Notes under the pieces: model-generated
What the model saw: only the letters and a program-made list of their open reading frames with translations
The model's database searches: none
Told to the model about the DNA's origin: nothing
Made by a program: the position numbers and the translations under genes
In this document: positions 9,071 through 18,328 of the stretch, one piece after another
Position numbering within the stretch: the first letter of the stretch is position 1
Layout: the number at the start of each line of letters is the position of its first letter
Source of the DNA: JBHHUI01 sp965248775
Lineage (GTDB): Bacteria; Chloroflexota; Anaerolineae; Anaerolineales; JBHHUI01
DNA: 64,000 nt
Reading direction: 5' to 3'
Assembly (NCBI GenBank): GCA_965248775.1
Contig: OZ252150.1
Location: 4,464,001-4,528,000 of the forward strand

Positions 9071-10392
9071 GTCCCGAGGTTGCAATCAAGGTTGCGGGAC
9101 TTGGCAAGCAGTACCGCATTGGGACTGTAGAGCAATACCAGACCCTACGCGAGTTGGTCGCTCGTGTCGCCATGTTTCCCTTTCGTGGATGGTCAGGGAC
9201 TTTGGCCCCGGATCCAATCGCAGATGCCGAAAATGGTCGGAATCCTCATGCTGGGTTCGTCTGGGCCCTCAAGGATATATCCTTCCAGATACGGCAGGGC
9301 GAAGTCGTAGGAATTATCGGGCCAAATGGGGCAGGCAAGACAACTTTGCTCAAGCTCCTCGCGCGTATCACCGATCCGACTGAGGGCCGGATTGAGATTC
9401 GCGGGCGCATAGGATCATTGATAGAAGTCGGAACCGGGTTTCATCCTGAATTAACCGGTCGGGAGAATGTCTATCTCAACGGAGCGATCCTTGGGATGCG
9501 GCGCCGGGAAATCGATCACAGATTTGACGAAATCGTGGATTTCGCCGGCGTGGATAAGTTCATCGATACGCCGGTCAAGCGTTACTCGAGCGGTATGCAT
9601 GTCCGTTTGGCCTTTTCCGTGGCGGCGCATCTCGAGCCAGAGATTCTTGTCGTGGATGAAGTGCTTGCCGTGGGCGACGCGGAGTTTCAGAGCAAATGTC
9701 TGGGCAAAATGAGGGATGTCGCTGGAAGTGGGCGTACGGTCCTATTTGTAAGTCACAACATGGCCGCCATTCGGGACCTGTGTACGGACGTGATGCTGAT
9801 CGAACGGGGGAAACTCAATAGGCGGGGAGAGCCAGACGACGTAATCCGCGCATATCTGGCCCGAGCCTTCGATGCGAATGATGGACGTCCCATCTCGCTC
9901 GCCGACAGGTCGGATCGCAGGGGACACGGGGGGGTGCGACTGGCTGCACTATTCGCTCGGGCGAAGGGCAGTGTTGATGAAGTTCCGCGGGTTGGGTGCG
10001 ATGCCGAGATCGTGATCAAGTACGCCTGCCAGACTTCGCGTGAGCGTATCCAAAAACTGCACGTGATTGTCACGGTCACGGATTCGCGTGGGAGGAATCT
10101 GTTTACCTGTAGCACGCTGTATCGCGAATTTCGCTCCGCCCCCGGCCACGGAACGGTTATTTGTTCGATTGAAAAATTGCCGCTGGTGCCCGGTCCATAC
10201 GGCATGTCGGTCATGCTCAAGGATGAGTACGGCTTCGCTGACGAAATCGAGCACGCCGGTACCTTCAGCGTGGTGGACGGAGGTGAAAGCGGGCATCGCT
10301 GGATACTGCCTCCTGACAAGGGTCATGTGTTCGTACAGCATGATTGGGAAATCATTGAGGAAGTCGCGCACGCGGCGCAGTCTCACTCCTAG
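9067..10392 (+). CDS. wzt: ABC polysaccharide exporter ATPase with glycan-binding domain (Wzt-like)
   Basis: This 441-residue protein has a nucleotide-binding domain at about residues 5-265. Walker A is GPNGAGKT at 85-92, the signature region YSSGMHVRLAFS is near 173-184, Walker B is ILVVDEVLA near 194, and the switch histidine is in FVSHN. A second domain of about 165 residues (270-435) is beta-rich and corresponds to the Wzt C-terminal domain, which recognises the chain terminus before export. Commonly a methyl or other cap is recognised, and methyltransferases occur elsewhere in the cluster. It should pair with the permease at 5906. Confidence 0.92.
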   Translation: MSPEVAIKVAGLGKQYRIGTVEQYQTLRELVARVAMFPFRGWSGTLAPDPIADAENGRNPHAGFVWALKDISFQIRQGEVVGIIGPNGAGKTTLLKLLARITDPTEGRIEIRGRIGSLIEVGTGFHPELTGRENVYLNGAILGMRRREIDHRFDEIVDFAGVDKFIDTPVKRYSSGMHVRLAFSVAAHLEPEILVVDEVLAVGDAEFQSKCLGKMRDVAGSGRTVLFVSHNMAAIRDLCTDVMLIERGKLNRRGEPDDVIRAYLARAFDANDGRPISLADRSDRRGHGGVRLAALFARAKGSVDEVPRVGCDAEIVIKYACQTSRERIQKLHVIVTVTDSRGRNLFTCSTLYREFRSAPGHGTVICSIEKLPLVPGPYGMSVMLKDEYGFADEIEHAGTFSVVDGGESGHRWILPPDKGHVFVQHDWEIIEEVAHAAQSHS

Positions 10393-10470
10393 CGCCCGGC
10401 CGGTACCGACCGCGGTTGCGGCTGGCCCTGGAAGTGGGCGCTGGCGGAGTGTCAGGTTGGCGCAGATCAG

Positions 10471-11196
10471 ATGAGTGGTATTCTCGCAGTCATCCCGGCC
10501 CGGGGTGGGTCGAAAGGCATACCACGCAAGAACGTGCGTGCGTTCCTGGGAAAACCGTTGCTGGCATGGACAGTTCTGGCTGCGCAGAAAAGCCAGGTCG
10601 CCGATAGAATCGTCGTCTCAACTGACGATGAGGAAATTGCAGCCATCTGCCGAAGTCTGGATGTGGAAATCCCGTTCCTTCGTCCGCATGAGTTGGCCGG
10701 CGATGAAGTGCCCACGGGGCCGGTCATCCGCCATGCGCTTGACTGGATGCATGGAAATGACGGTTGGGTTCCTGGACACGTGCTTGTACTGGAGCCGACA
10801 TCCCCGGGTCGGCGGACGCAGCACATTCGTGAGGCCGCAGCCCTCTTGATCAATAGCGGCGCAGACACCGTGGCGAGTGTTTCCGAAATACCGCACCACT
10901 ATGTACCGCCCAAGGCACTGCAATTGCAGCGGGACGGTGTTGTGGTCGGCGCTGACGGCACACACCCGCGCGAAATGATTCATCGCCGGCAGGAACTGCC
11001 GCGCTACTATGCTTTCAACGGTCTCATCTTTGCCTGCAAGGTAGAGCTCTTGTTGCAAGATTCGCCAACTCTCTGGGGCGAGAGAGTTCTCGGTTACGTC
11101 GTGGACGCGGAGTACAGCGTCGATCTGGACCGGCACGGAGACTGGGTGCCAGCCGAAGCCCAGTTGCGGCTGATCCTGGAAGGCGGGTCTGCATGA
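10471..11196 (+). CDS. neuA: CMP-nonulosonate cytidylyltransferase (NeuA-like)
   Basis: This 241-residue protein starts with the CTP-binding signature IPARGGSKGIPRKN (residues 8-21). It continues with the sugar-nucleotidyltransferase core: VVSTDDEEIA, FLRPHELA and the EPTSPGRR loop. The C-terminal YSVDLDRHGDW holds the metal-binding Asp. It activates Neu5Ac or a relative as a CMP-sugar. It ends in an ATGA overlap with neuB. A degraded 3' remnant of a second neuA lies at 17143-17211, so this is the only complete neuA of the duplicated set. Confidence 0.88.
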   Translation: MSGILAVIPARGGSKGIPRKNVRAFLGKPLLAWTVLAAQKSQVADRIVVSTDDEEIAAICRSLDVEIPFLRPHELAGDEVPTGPVIRHALDWMHGNDGWVPGHVLVLEPTSPGRRTQHIREAAALLINSGADTVASVSEIPHHYVPPKALQLQRDGVVVGADGTHPREMIHRRQELPRYYAFNGLIFACKVELLLQDSPTLWGERVLGYVVDAEYSVDLDRHGDWVPAEAQLRLILEGGSA

Positions 11197-12230
11197 TGAA
11201 GCAAATTTCCTTCGGCAGGATTGTGATCGGCGAGGCGCTGCCGGCGGTGATTGTTGCTGAAGCAGCCTGTGAGCACTTGGGCAGCCTACAAGCTGCGAAG
11301 GAGATGGTTGACGCCGCCCACACGGCCGGGGCAGACGTGGTCAAGTTCCAGCTGCACGTGCCCGAGGAGATGATCGCGGATAGCATCCAGTTTTGGGGCG
11401 GCAGCATGGACGATGTGCTGCGGGATTTCAATCTCGGCATCGACGCCCAGGCCGAGTTGATGCACTACTGTGACCCGGTAGGCATTCAGTATCTGTGCAC
11501 GCCGTTCAGTGTGCGCGCGGCGGACTTGTTGAGCGAGATTGATGCACCGGCGTATAAGATCGGCTCGGGCGAGATGACGAATCTGCCCATGCTGCGCCAC
11601 GTGGCAGGTTTGGGTAAACCGATGATTGTCTCGACCGGCATGGCAACGCTCGACGAAATCGAGATGACGGTCGAGGCCCTGCGGCAGGAAGGTGCTGAAT
11701 TCGCGCTCACGCACTGCACCTCGGCCTACCCACCCCGCTATGAGGAAGTCAATCTGGGGTTTATTCCCGTTTTGCGTGAGCGCTTTGACGTGCTTGTGGG
11801 TCACTCCGACCATACCGCCGAGATCTGGACGGCTCTCGGCGCCGTCGCCAAGGGCGCGCGGCTCATCGAGAAACACTTTACCCTAGATCGCGGCCGCAGG
11901 GGCCCGGATTATCATGTGTCGCTGGAGCCGCCGGAATTTGCTTCGATGGTCGATGCCATCCGCAAACTTGAGGCTGCCCTCGGAGACGACAAACAGGTAT
12001 ATCCGGACGAGCAGACCGTGCGCGATTGGGCGCATCACTCCGTTGTCAGCCTGCGCGCCATCGCACCCGGCACGGTCTTAACGGCGGAGTTGATCGGCGT
12101 GAAGCGCCCGGGGCGGGGCGTTCCAGCGCGCTATCTGGACGCGTTCCTGGGGCGCACGGCCGTGCGCGATATTCCGGCTGACGCGTTGTTGTCCTGGGAA
12201 GATGTGGGCGCGGAGGCCCGCGCGGTCTGA
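11193..12230 (+). CDS. neuB: N-acetylneuraminate synthase (NeuB-like), intact copy
   Basis: This 345-residue PEP-condensing TIM-barrel synthase (about residues 30-270) has a C-terminal SAF/antifreeze-like domain (about 285-345, KRPGRGVPARYLDAFLG). Hallmarks are AYKIGSGEMTNLPMLR, IVSTGMATLDEIEM, HCTSAYPPRYEEVNL, GHSDHT and IEKHFTLDR. It condenses ManNAc (or a 6-deoxy-diamino relative) with PEP to make a nonulosonic acid. No 4,6-dehydratase/aminotransferase pair for legionaminate is adjacent, so sialic acid is the simplest product. A closely similar but nonsense-broken copy lies at 17269-18300. Confidence 0.9.
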   Translation: MMKQISFGRIVIGEALPAVIVAEAACEHLGSLQAAKEMVDAAHTAGADVVKFQLHVPEEMIADSIQFWGGSMDDVLRDFNLGIDAQAELMHYCDPVGIQYLCTPFSVRAADLLSEIDAPAYKIGSGEMTNLPMLRHVAGLGKPMIVSTGMATLDEIEMTVEALRQEGAEFALTHCTSAYPPRYEEVNLGFIPVLRERFDVLVGHSDHTAEIWTALGAVAKGARLIEKHFTLDRGRRGPDYHVSLEPPEFASMVDAIRKLEAALGDDKQVYPDEQTVRDWAHHSVVSLRAIAPGTVLTAELIGVKRPGRGVPARYLDAFLGRTAVRDIPADALLSWEDVGAEARAV

Positions 12231-12467
12231 GCTGCTGACCGCAGGTGCTCCATTCAGCATGCGACGAGTTACGATTGTAACGGGTGCGCGCGGCGGGTAT
12301 GGTTACATTCGTCCCGTAATCCGCGAGGTCGACGCTTGCAGCGACATGCAGTATGACCTGATCGCCACGAATCTGTATTTGCTGTCTGATTTCGGATACA
12401 GTCTCGGGGAGCTGGAAAGGGACGGTGTGCAGGTAACAGACAAGATCTATATAACCATTGGTGCTAG

Positions 12468-14053
12468 CAGTTTGTCGGAGAGACAAGTACTTTTACAACA
12501 TGAATAGCCCTACAGGGCAAAATGAGCAGTTGATTGCGACAAAACAAGCGTAAAACAGTGTGCATTTCATGGAGGGCAAACCACCTTCTCTCAGCGAGTA
12601 GCAGGCGCGCCAAAGCAGCCCCGGCTAAAGCACACCCTTTGCTTGGTAGAGGGTGTGCATGCGTTTGAGGTTGAACGCTAGGCAGACCAGACACCATTCC
12701 CCGGCTGCTGCCAGCAGGCCGCGCAGAGAAAACTGGCGGAAGCCCAGGACTTCCTTGATGATACCAATGACGGGTTCCACTGTGCATTTGCGTAAACGGT
12801 AGCTGGCTTTGCCGATTTCGGTTTGTAGTTTGTAAGCCATCTTGACTTTCGGACTGGCATCTTCCGGTGGCGGAGCAGGCATTTGTTCAAAGAAGGTACG
12901 CCAGCTTTTGTGGTGAGGTTCGCGACCGGTAGCAATGTAAGGATCAATGCCAAGCTTCTCAAGTGCTGCGATGTTCGCTTTGCTGAAATATCCATAATCC
13001 AAAGCGGCAGCCTTTGGTTTGCCTACTTTTGGAGAGATGGCATCCAGGGTTGGCTCAGCTTCTTTTTTGTCATTCGGATGGTTCGAAAGTGAAGGCGCCA
13101 CAATCAAGAGGCTCTCCTGCTCCACAGCAACTTGAACGTTGTAATGCTGGTCGAAGCCATTATTGGTGCTGTTTTTCATGATGCGAGAGTCCGGATCAGT
13201 GAAGTTGTACTGATCTTTGTCCCGTGGTCCCGGCTGCGGTGGTTTCGGTTTGCGACCTCGGGGTTTATGCCCAGTTTTGCGAGACTTTTCTTCCCGCTCA
13301 CGCTGTTTGGCTTCGTATTCAGCCCTCTCGGCTGCATATCGTTCCTGCGCACGGGCTTCTAAGACGGCTTTGGCTTCTGCCAGATTTGCCAAACGTTTCT
13401 TGCGAATGGCAATTTCGTCTTCAATGACGAGCCCTTCCGGCAACTGGAGATCACCCTGATCAGCTTGCTCACCGAGTTCGAAGAGTTTGTTCACTTCCTG
13501 GCGCAGTTGGGTCTCTAGTTTTATCAGACGCTTGTAACTGACCGCTTTGCTCTTGGATGCATCAGCATGCACCTTGCTACCATCCAGACTGATATTACCC
13601 AACTTCAGCACCTCAGCAACTTGGGCCAGGAGCAAGATCTGCACAAATAACTCTTGGATCTCAGCCAGAAAGGTTTTGCGAAAGTTGGCAATTGTGTCGT
13701 GGTCAGGATGCAGCCCACTGGCAATATAGCGGAATGGGATACTCTCATAGGTGGCTTTCTCAATCTTACGAGAACTGAACACCCCGTTGGCATAACCATA
13801 GAAGAGCAATCCCAACAGGATCTCTGGCGCAATAGGTTGACCACCCGTCGGTGCATATTGTGCATAGATCATACCCAAATCCAACTGGGCGATAACATCC
13901 ACCACAAATCGTGCCAAATGATTGGATGGCAGGGCTTCTTCCAGACTGATTGTCTGTTTGAGCATCACTTCGTAATTGGGTTTCTTGAATTTTCTAGCCA
14001 TGCCCGTAGATTATCACCGATTTCGCTATCTCAGGTTGCTCTCCGACAAACTG
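12468..14053. mobile_element. IS1182-family element nested inside the outer IS
   Basis: The ends are perfect 15-base inverted repeats, CAGTTTGTCGGAGAG at 12468-12482 and its complement at 14039-14053. The target CTAG is duplicated at 12464-12467 and 14054-14057. A palindromic 4-base target fits the IS1182 family. The element is 1586 bp with a single leftward transposase gene. It inserted immediately after the left terminal repeat of the outer element, so it arrived later. Confidence 0.9.
12625..14001 (-). CDS. IS1182-family transposase
   Basis: This is a full-length 458-residue DDE transposase. The N-terminal region (residues 1-110) has the family DUF772-like block with LLGLLFYGYANGVFSSRKIE and the DHDTIANFRK motif. 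The first catalytic Asp is in NISLDGSKVHADASK. The second is in AALDYGYFSKANIAAL. The C-terminal RKCTVEPVIGIIKEVLGFRQ supplies the Glu with downstream basic residues. A lysine- and arginine-rich coiled segment lies at about 185-260. The reading frame is intact, so the element may still be mobile. Confidence 0.92.
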   Translation of the reverse strand: MARKFKKPNYEVMLKQTISLEEALPSNHLARFVVDVIAQLDLGMIYAQYAPTGGQPIAPEILLGLLFYGYANGVFSSRKIEKATYESIPFRYIASGLHPDHDTIANFRKTFLAEIQELFVQILLLAQVAEVLKLGNISLDGSKVHADASKSKAVSYKRLIKLETQLRQEVNKLFELGEQADQGDLQLPEGLVIEDEIAIRKKRLANLAEAKAVLEARAQERYAAERAEYEAKQREREEKSRKTGHKPRGRKPKPPQPGPRDKDQYNFTDPDSRIMKNSTNNGFDQHYNVQVAVEQESLLIVAPSLSNHPNDKKEAEPTLDAISPKVGKPKAAALDYGYFSKANIAALEKLGIDPYIATGREPHHKSWRTFFEQMPAPPPEDASPKVKMAYKLQTEIGKASYRLRKCTVEPVIGIIKEVLGFRQFSLRGLLAAAGEWCLVCLAFNLKRMHTLYQAKGVL

Positions 14054-14123
14054 CTAGTTGAAAAAGTCATGAGCATCGCTCAAACTATGGGTTGCGACAA
14101 AACAACCTTAGGGGAGCGAGCTC

Positions 14124-14993
14124 ATGACTACCGAGGATATTATCACCCTTGTCGCGCCCGCCAGGGTCGTGATATCGATTTTCTGCGAAGTGGACGACAA
14201 CTTGCCGGAGATACGCAAGCATCCACAGGCCAAACTGTACCCCAGTGAATTGGTCACTATTGGTATCTTGTTTGCGCTCAAGGGCGGCTACTTTCGTGCA
14301 TTCTATCGCTGGCTGCCTAGTCCAGTCGACTAGACTGGGAAACGTGATTATGACGCGCTCTTCGCCGGCTTGCCAGAGCGGACGCGCTTGCAGCGCTTGC
14401 TCAAGGCGCACCAATCCTGGTGCGATCTACTACTCGCCGAGCCCAGTTTGTTCACAGTGATTGACACCTACCCAATCGAACTACTCTTTCCCATTCGGGA
14501 AGGCCGCAGCCAGCACCAAATCGGCAAGAAAGGCCGGGATAAAGGGCGCTGGAGCATCGGGGTCAAGCTGTGCTGGTTGCTGGACGACCATGGCCATGTC
14601 GCACAGTGCCGTGCACACTGCATCGGTATCAATTGGGACTGGAACACGCTAAATACCCATGACAAGCATTTTCATCATGTGGCCGAACCTTTCATCGACC
14701 AAACCATCGTCTTTGCCGATTTTGGCTTTCGCAGTGCTGACGGTTATCCGGCCAATCTGAAGCTTTGTGCGAAAGGCACTTGGAATGAATGTATGTATGT
14801 CGAAACGGCTTTGTCCATGGTCACGGTGGACTGTGGCCTCAAGCGTCTGCACCATCGGGTCGCCGACTACATAACCGCTCGACTGGCTTATGTGTCGGTC
14901 ATGTTCAATGTCCTGCTCGATTTATCACGCCATCTCGATCCGAACCTCAAAGCCGACCCTTACCGGATGAGTATCGCTCAGTTTTCTCTCTGA
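14124..14993 (+). pseudogene. Transposase of outer IS, interrupted by in-frame TAG
   Basis: A DDE transposase frame of 289 codons starts at ATG 14124 behind GGGGAG and contains one in-frame TAG at 14331-14333. Reading continues in the same frame afterwards (TGKRDYDALFAGLPERTRL). Catalytic positions are visible: the first Asp in VIDTYPIEL, the second in VFADFGFR, and the Glu in NECMYVETALSMV. A single nonsense change explains the break. The element is probably immobile unless helped by an intact copy elsewhere. Confidence 0.8.
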
Positions 14994-15475
14994 ACTAGCA
15001 CCATTGGTTATATAGCGCTGGACGGATATACGTCCGCGTCCATGGCAAATCGTTGGGCATCATCATGTTAAGCGTGAGCGATGCGGTCATGCGGCTGCAG
15101 CCTGATATTGTGCTGCTGGCCGGGGATCGCGGCGAGCAACTGATGGCGGCCATCGCGGCCGCACACATGGGCATTCTAGTCGCCCACATTCAGGCCGGCG
15201 AACTCTCGGGCAATGTCGATTGCAGGACGCGCCGTGCGATTGCCCGCTACGCGCACATTCATTTCGCGGCGAATGAAGACGCTGCGCTGGGACTCCGTAA
15301 GACGGGGAAGGAGGACTTCAGGATCCATCTCACAGGCGCCCCACAATTGGACGAATTCGTGAACGGTGAATACACGCCGGCGGACGAAGTGATGCGCACG
15401 TACGACTTAAACGCCAACGTGCCGTTGGTGTTGTTCGTGCCGCACCCGAGTAACTGAGGAATTTGAGGATACCGC

Positions 15476-16400
15476 GCGACCAGCGAGTGTTGCGACTCGG
15501 GCCAAATGCGTTGGAGACATGCGCGATACACGCAGAGTTCGTCGCTTCATGGGGGTGCGGCTCGAGGAAGATCGTCTGGCGTGCCTGGTCATGACCCCGG
15601 CACTGCCCCGGGGCAAGTGTGGGTGTGCGAGTGACGGTACGAAGGAAATCATCGCATTGGAAGACGGTTATCACGAATCGCAGGAGTCGTGGGCGGGGCT
15701 GCTGCGTGATTTGCGCCGCCGAGGAATGCCTCCCGCGCCCGCCCTCGCCGTGGGGGACGGCGCTATGGGCTTGCGGGCTCGTTGCAGGACGTGTATCCCG
15801 AGACGCGCGAGCAACGTTGCTGGGTGCACACACTTGTCCCCCAGTCCCCAGCCGCGGCGGCTGGACGCGGTGGTCGACTGGACCAGGTGGCGGACGGTGC
15901 CAGGGAAAAAGCGAATGTGCTCGACGAGTTACCCAGGAGATTGCAGCCGCGCGCGAAGGCGATGCTGCAAGAGCTCATGCGCGCGCCGGATCGTGATAGT
16001 GTTGAAGAAGAGATCGAAAACTTCGTGGAAGAGTACGGATCCCGATATCCGAAGACGACGGAATGTCTGCTGAAGGACCGGGAGACACTGCTGACGTTAT
16101 TCGACTTTCCAGCGGAGCATTGGCTGCCTCTACGCACCACCAACCCGATCGAAGCCTCGTTCGCAACGGTGAAAGCCCGGACCTGGAAAACGAAGGGCGT
16201 CAAGCTGGCGCTCGCGGCCGATGAACGTTGGCGAAAGGTAAATGCGCCGCACCAGGTCGCATTCGTGCGCGCCGGGGTCGAATTCAGGGTCGGGGAGCAA
16301 GTCTTGCATTACTACCAGGTCGAACCGTCAGTGCTCGAACGAGCGATGGTGGAAGTCGCCGCCTGATGTCCGTCGATCCACAACATTCGACAATATCTCT
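15476..16400 (+). pseudogene. IS256/mutator-type transposase relic
   Basis: The sequence encodes the middle and end of an IS256-family transposase but lacks the N-terminal half. Recognisable pieces are VRLEEDRLACLVM, DGYHESQESWAGLLRDLRRR, then after a frameshift near 15775 LQDVYPETREQRCWVH, PDRDSVEEEIENF, FDFPAEHWLPLRTTNPIEA (with the catalytic-region Glu) and RVGEQVLHYY. A 79-base palindromic element (15831-15909) sits after CWVH and keeps the frame open. The region ends with GATCCACAACATTCGACAAT near 16375, which resembles an IS256 terminal repeat. It separates the broken neuC from the truncated SGNH gene. Confidence 0.8.
15831..15909 (+). repeat. Palindromic repeat element, copy A (in-frame in transposase relic)
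   Basis: This insertion begins with CACTTGTCCCCCAGTC (15831-15846). It has a hairpin core (CCAGCCGC with GCGGCTGG) and ends with a 30-base block at 15876-15905 that starts GACTGGACCAGGTGG. The 16-base start is identical, and the 30-base end differs at only two positions, in a second copy on the other strand at 30671-30775. The two flanking blocks are imperfect inverted repeats of each other around CCAGTC/GACTGG. Inside the IS256 relic it adds about 25 codons without a stop. Confidence 0.7.
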
Positions 16401-16504
16401 GATGCGATCTGCAACCCCATGTGCGCCAATCAGGGTTTTGTCCAGGACTCGATCCCATGGCGCTGGGTCCTTTCTCCGTCCTTAAATCGAGAGGAGTCGA
16501 GCCA

Positions 16505-17124
16505 CCTGCGTCTCCGTAAGCTCCTGCTCAGCGGCGCCAGGTTACTACTGGCACTGCTGGCGGTCGAATTAACCCTGCGAATAGTGGACTATGGAAGCGA
16601 GTTTCCGGACGCGCGGCCACCACGCTACGTGCGCGTCTATGATCCTTGGCGTGGATTCCACTTGCAGCCCAATCAAACCGTTCACTGGTCGAGCACTTGT
16701 TTCGACATGCAGGGTATCGAGGTCAACAGTTTTGGCATGCGCGACCGCGAGCGTGTCCTCGAGAAATCAGGCCCGCGTGTAGCGCTGCTAGGGGATTCAT
16801 TCATGCGGGCGTTTGAGGTTGGTAATGAATCTGTCATTAATAGGGTGCTCGAAACCAAGTTCCCTGGCGTGGAGTTTCTCAACTTCGGCGAAAGCGGTCA
16901 TGGCACCATCCAAGCGTTTCAGACCTATGATAAGATCGCATATCAGTTTGAACCTGACCTCGTTATCTATATCATGTTCGTCAACGACCTCTCCGATAAT
17001 CACTATCTGCTGCGGGCATGGCGAGGGGCGCAACCAGGTGAGGTCCTGCCCGGAGCTGACAACTATCCCGATTATATAAGCGTCGATGGAGAATGGGAGT
17101 TTGTGACTCCAGCCGAACCCGCCA
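16505..17124 (+). pseudogene. Truncated SGNH hydrolase copy
   Basis: About 205 codons are closely similar to the N-terminal half of the intact SGNH protein at 24863. Shared stretches are VDYGSEFPDA, YVRVYDPWRGF, FGMRDRERV, LLGDSFMRAFEVGN (block I nucleophile region) and GESGHGTIQAFQTY. Homology is lost after GEWEFVTP near 17118 and a stop follows, so the region with the catalytic D-x-x-H is missing. It is followed at once by a scrap of neuA, which marks a recombination junction. The 5' end abuts the IS256 relic and has no credible start. Confidence 0.8.
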
Positions 17125-17142
17125 ACAATCTGGGGTGAGACA

Positions 17143-17211
17143 GTGCTTGGCGACGTCGGTGCTCCGGAATACAGCACCGATCTGGATCGGCTTGAAGACT
17201 GGGGTCCGGCT
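17143..17211 (+). pseudogene. 3' scrap of a second neuA
   Basis: The frame VLGDVGAPEYSTDLDRLEDW matches the C-terminal end of the intact neuA (VLGYVVDAEYSVDLDRHGDW). Only about 20 codons survive. It stands directly before the second neuB copy, just as neuA precedes neuB in copy 1, so it marks the left border of the second neuABC set. Confidence 0.75.
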
Positions 17212-17248
17212 TCAACCTGGCTTCAGCCGGACCCCAGTCTTCAAGCCG
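17188..17248. repeat. Perfect 24-bp inverted repeat with 13-nt loop
   Basis: Positions 17188-17211 and 17225-17248 are exact reverse complements (arms begin CGGCTTGAAGACTGGGG). The left arm is the end of the neuA scrap, so the right arm is an inverted duplication of it. No T-run follows, so this is not a standard intrinsic terminator. It lies 20 bases before the second neuB start and would fold strongly in RNA. Confidence 0.85.
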
Positions 17249-17268
17249 ATATTGATGGGCGAACCTAA

Positions 17269-18300
17269 ATGAATCAACAAATAGCGCTCGGTGGGGTTAC
17301 GATTGGCGAGGCGCTGCCTTAAGTAGCCGGGGCAGCCTGTGAACATCTGGGCAATCTGGATGCCGCAAGGAGGAATGTCGACGCGGCGCACATGGCCGGC
17401 GCCGACGTGGTCAAGTTCCAGCTACATGTGCCCGAGGAAATGATCGCTGGCAGTATTCAGTTCTGGGGCGGCAGCATGGACGAAGTGTTGAGGAACTACA
17501 ACCTTGGCATTGACGCTCAGGCTGAACTGATGGGTTACTGTGCTGAGGTTGGTATCCTATACTTGTGAACGCCCTTTAGTGTGCTGGCCGCCGACATGTT
17601 ACATGAAATCGGCGTGCCAGCCTTTAAGATTGGATCAGGTGAGATGACGAATCTGCCCATGATTCGATATATCGCCGGCCTGGGTAAGACCATGATTGTG
17701 TCAACCGGTATGGCGACAATGGACGAAATAGATGCGACTGTCGCTGCCCTCCAACAGGAAGGAGCTACCTTCGCTCTCACACACTGCACCTCAGCTTACC
17801 CGCCACGCTATGAGGAAATCAATCTGGGGCTTATTCCGATATTACGTGAACGCTACATTGTGCTCGTCGGGCATTCCGACCATAGGGCAGAAATCTGGAC
17901 GGTGCTGGGGGCCGTTGCCAAAGGCGCGCGAATAATCGAGAAACACTTCATCCTGGATCGCAGTTTGAGGGGTCCGGATTTTCATGTGTCGCTGGAGCCA
18001 CCGGGATTCGCAACCATGGTCGACGCTATTCAAAAATTGGAGGCTGCATTTGGCACAGAAAAACGGGTGTATCCGGATGAGCAGGTAGTGCGCGATTGGG
18101 CTCATCACTCTGTTGTCAGCTTGCGGGCCATCGCAATCGGTACCGTTCTGACGGTGGAGTTGGTGGGCGTAAAGCGTCCTGGGCGAGGCGTTCCAGCCCG
18201 CTACCTAGAAGCGTTCTACGACCGTACCGCCGTGCGAGACATTCCGGCCGACGCGCTACTGTCTTGGGAAGATGTGGGCGGTGAGTCTCACGCACCATGA
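17269..18300 (+). pseudogene. neuB: neuB copy 2, two nonsense codons
   Basis: From ATG 17269 the frame aligns throughout with the intact neuB at 11193. It contains TAA at 17320-17322 (next to a 6-base deletion relative to copy 1) and TGA at 17566-17568 (copy 1 has TGC, Cys). The remaining 239 codons from GTG 17581 are open and retain KIGSGEMTNLPMIR, HCTSAYPPRYEEINL and the SAF domain, but lack the first third of the barrel. It is almost certainly non-functional. It lies directly upstream of the intact neuC. Confidence 0.88.
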
Positions 18301-18328
18301 CTTCTAAATGAATGCCGCAGGTATCAGT

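Larger units (their letters stand above)
12454..15008. mobile_element. Outer IS element (IS982-like size, family unsure) in neuC copy 1
   Basis: Terminal inverted repeats ACCATTGGTGCTAG (12454-12467) and CTAGCACCATTGGT (14995-15008) bound the element. The target sequence TATATA is duplicated on both sides (12448-12453 and 15009-15014). After removal of the inner IS1182-type element and its target duplication the element is about 965 bp, with one transposase gene reading rightward (14124-14993). Size and transposase length (289 codons) fit the IS982 family, but I would not insist on that. Confidence 0.8.
12259..15475 (+). pseudogene. neuC: neuC copy 1, broken by nested IS elements and frameshifts
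   Basis: The 5' part (12259-12453) encodes RRVTIVTGARGGYGYIRP and aligns with the intact neuC at 18329. The gene is interrupted at TATATA (12448-12453), which is repeated after the insertion at 15009-15014. Downstream the reading continues as ALDGYTSASMA, loses one base near 15046 (the intact copy has AAA, here AA), continues as LSVSDAVMRLQPDIVL to HLTGAPQLDEFVNGEY, and gains one base near 15444. Homology stops near 15475, where an IS256-type relic begins. The gene is therefore non-functional. The original role was hydrolysing UDP-GlcNAc 2-epimerase. Confidence 0.85.
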
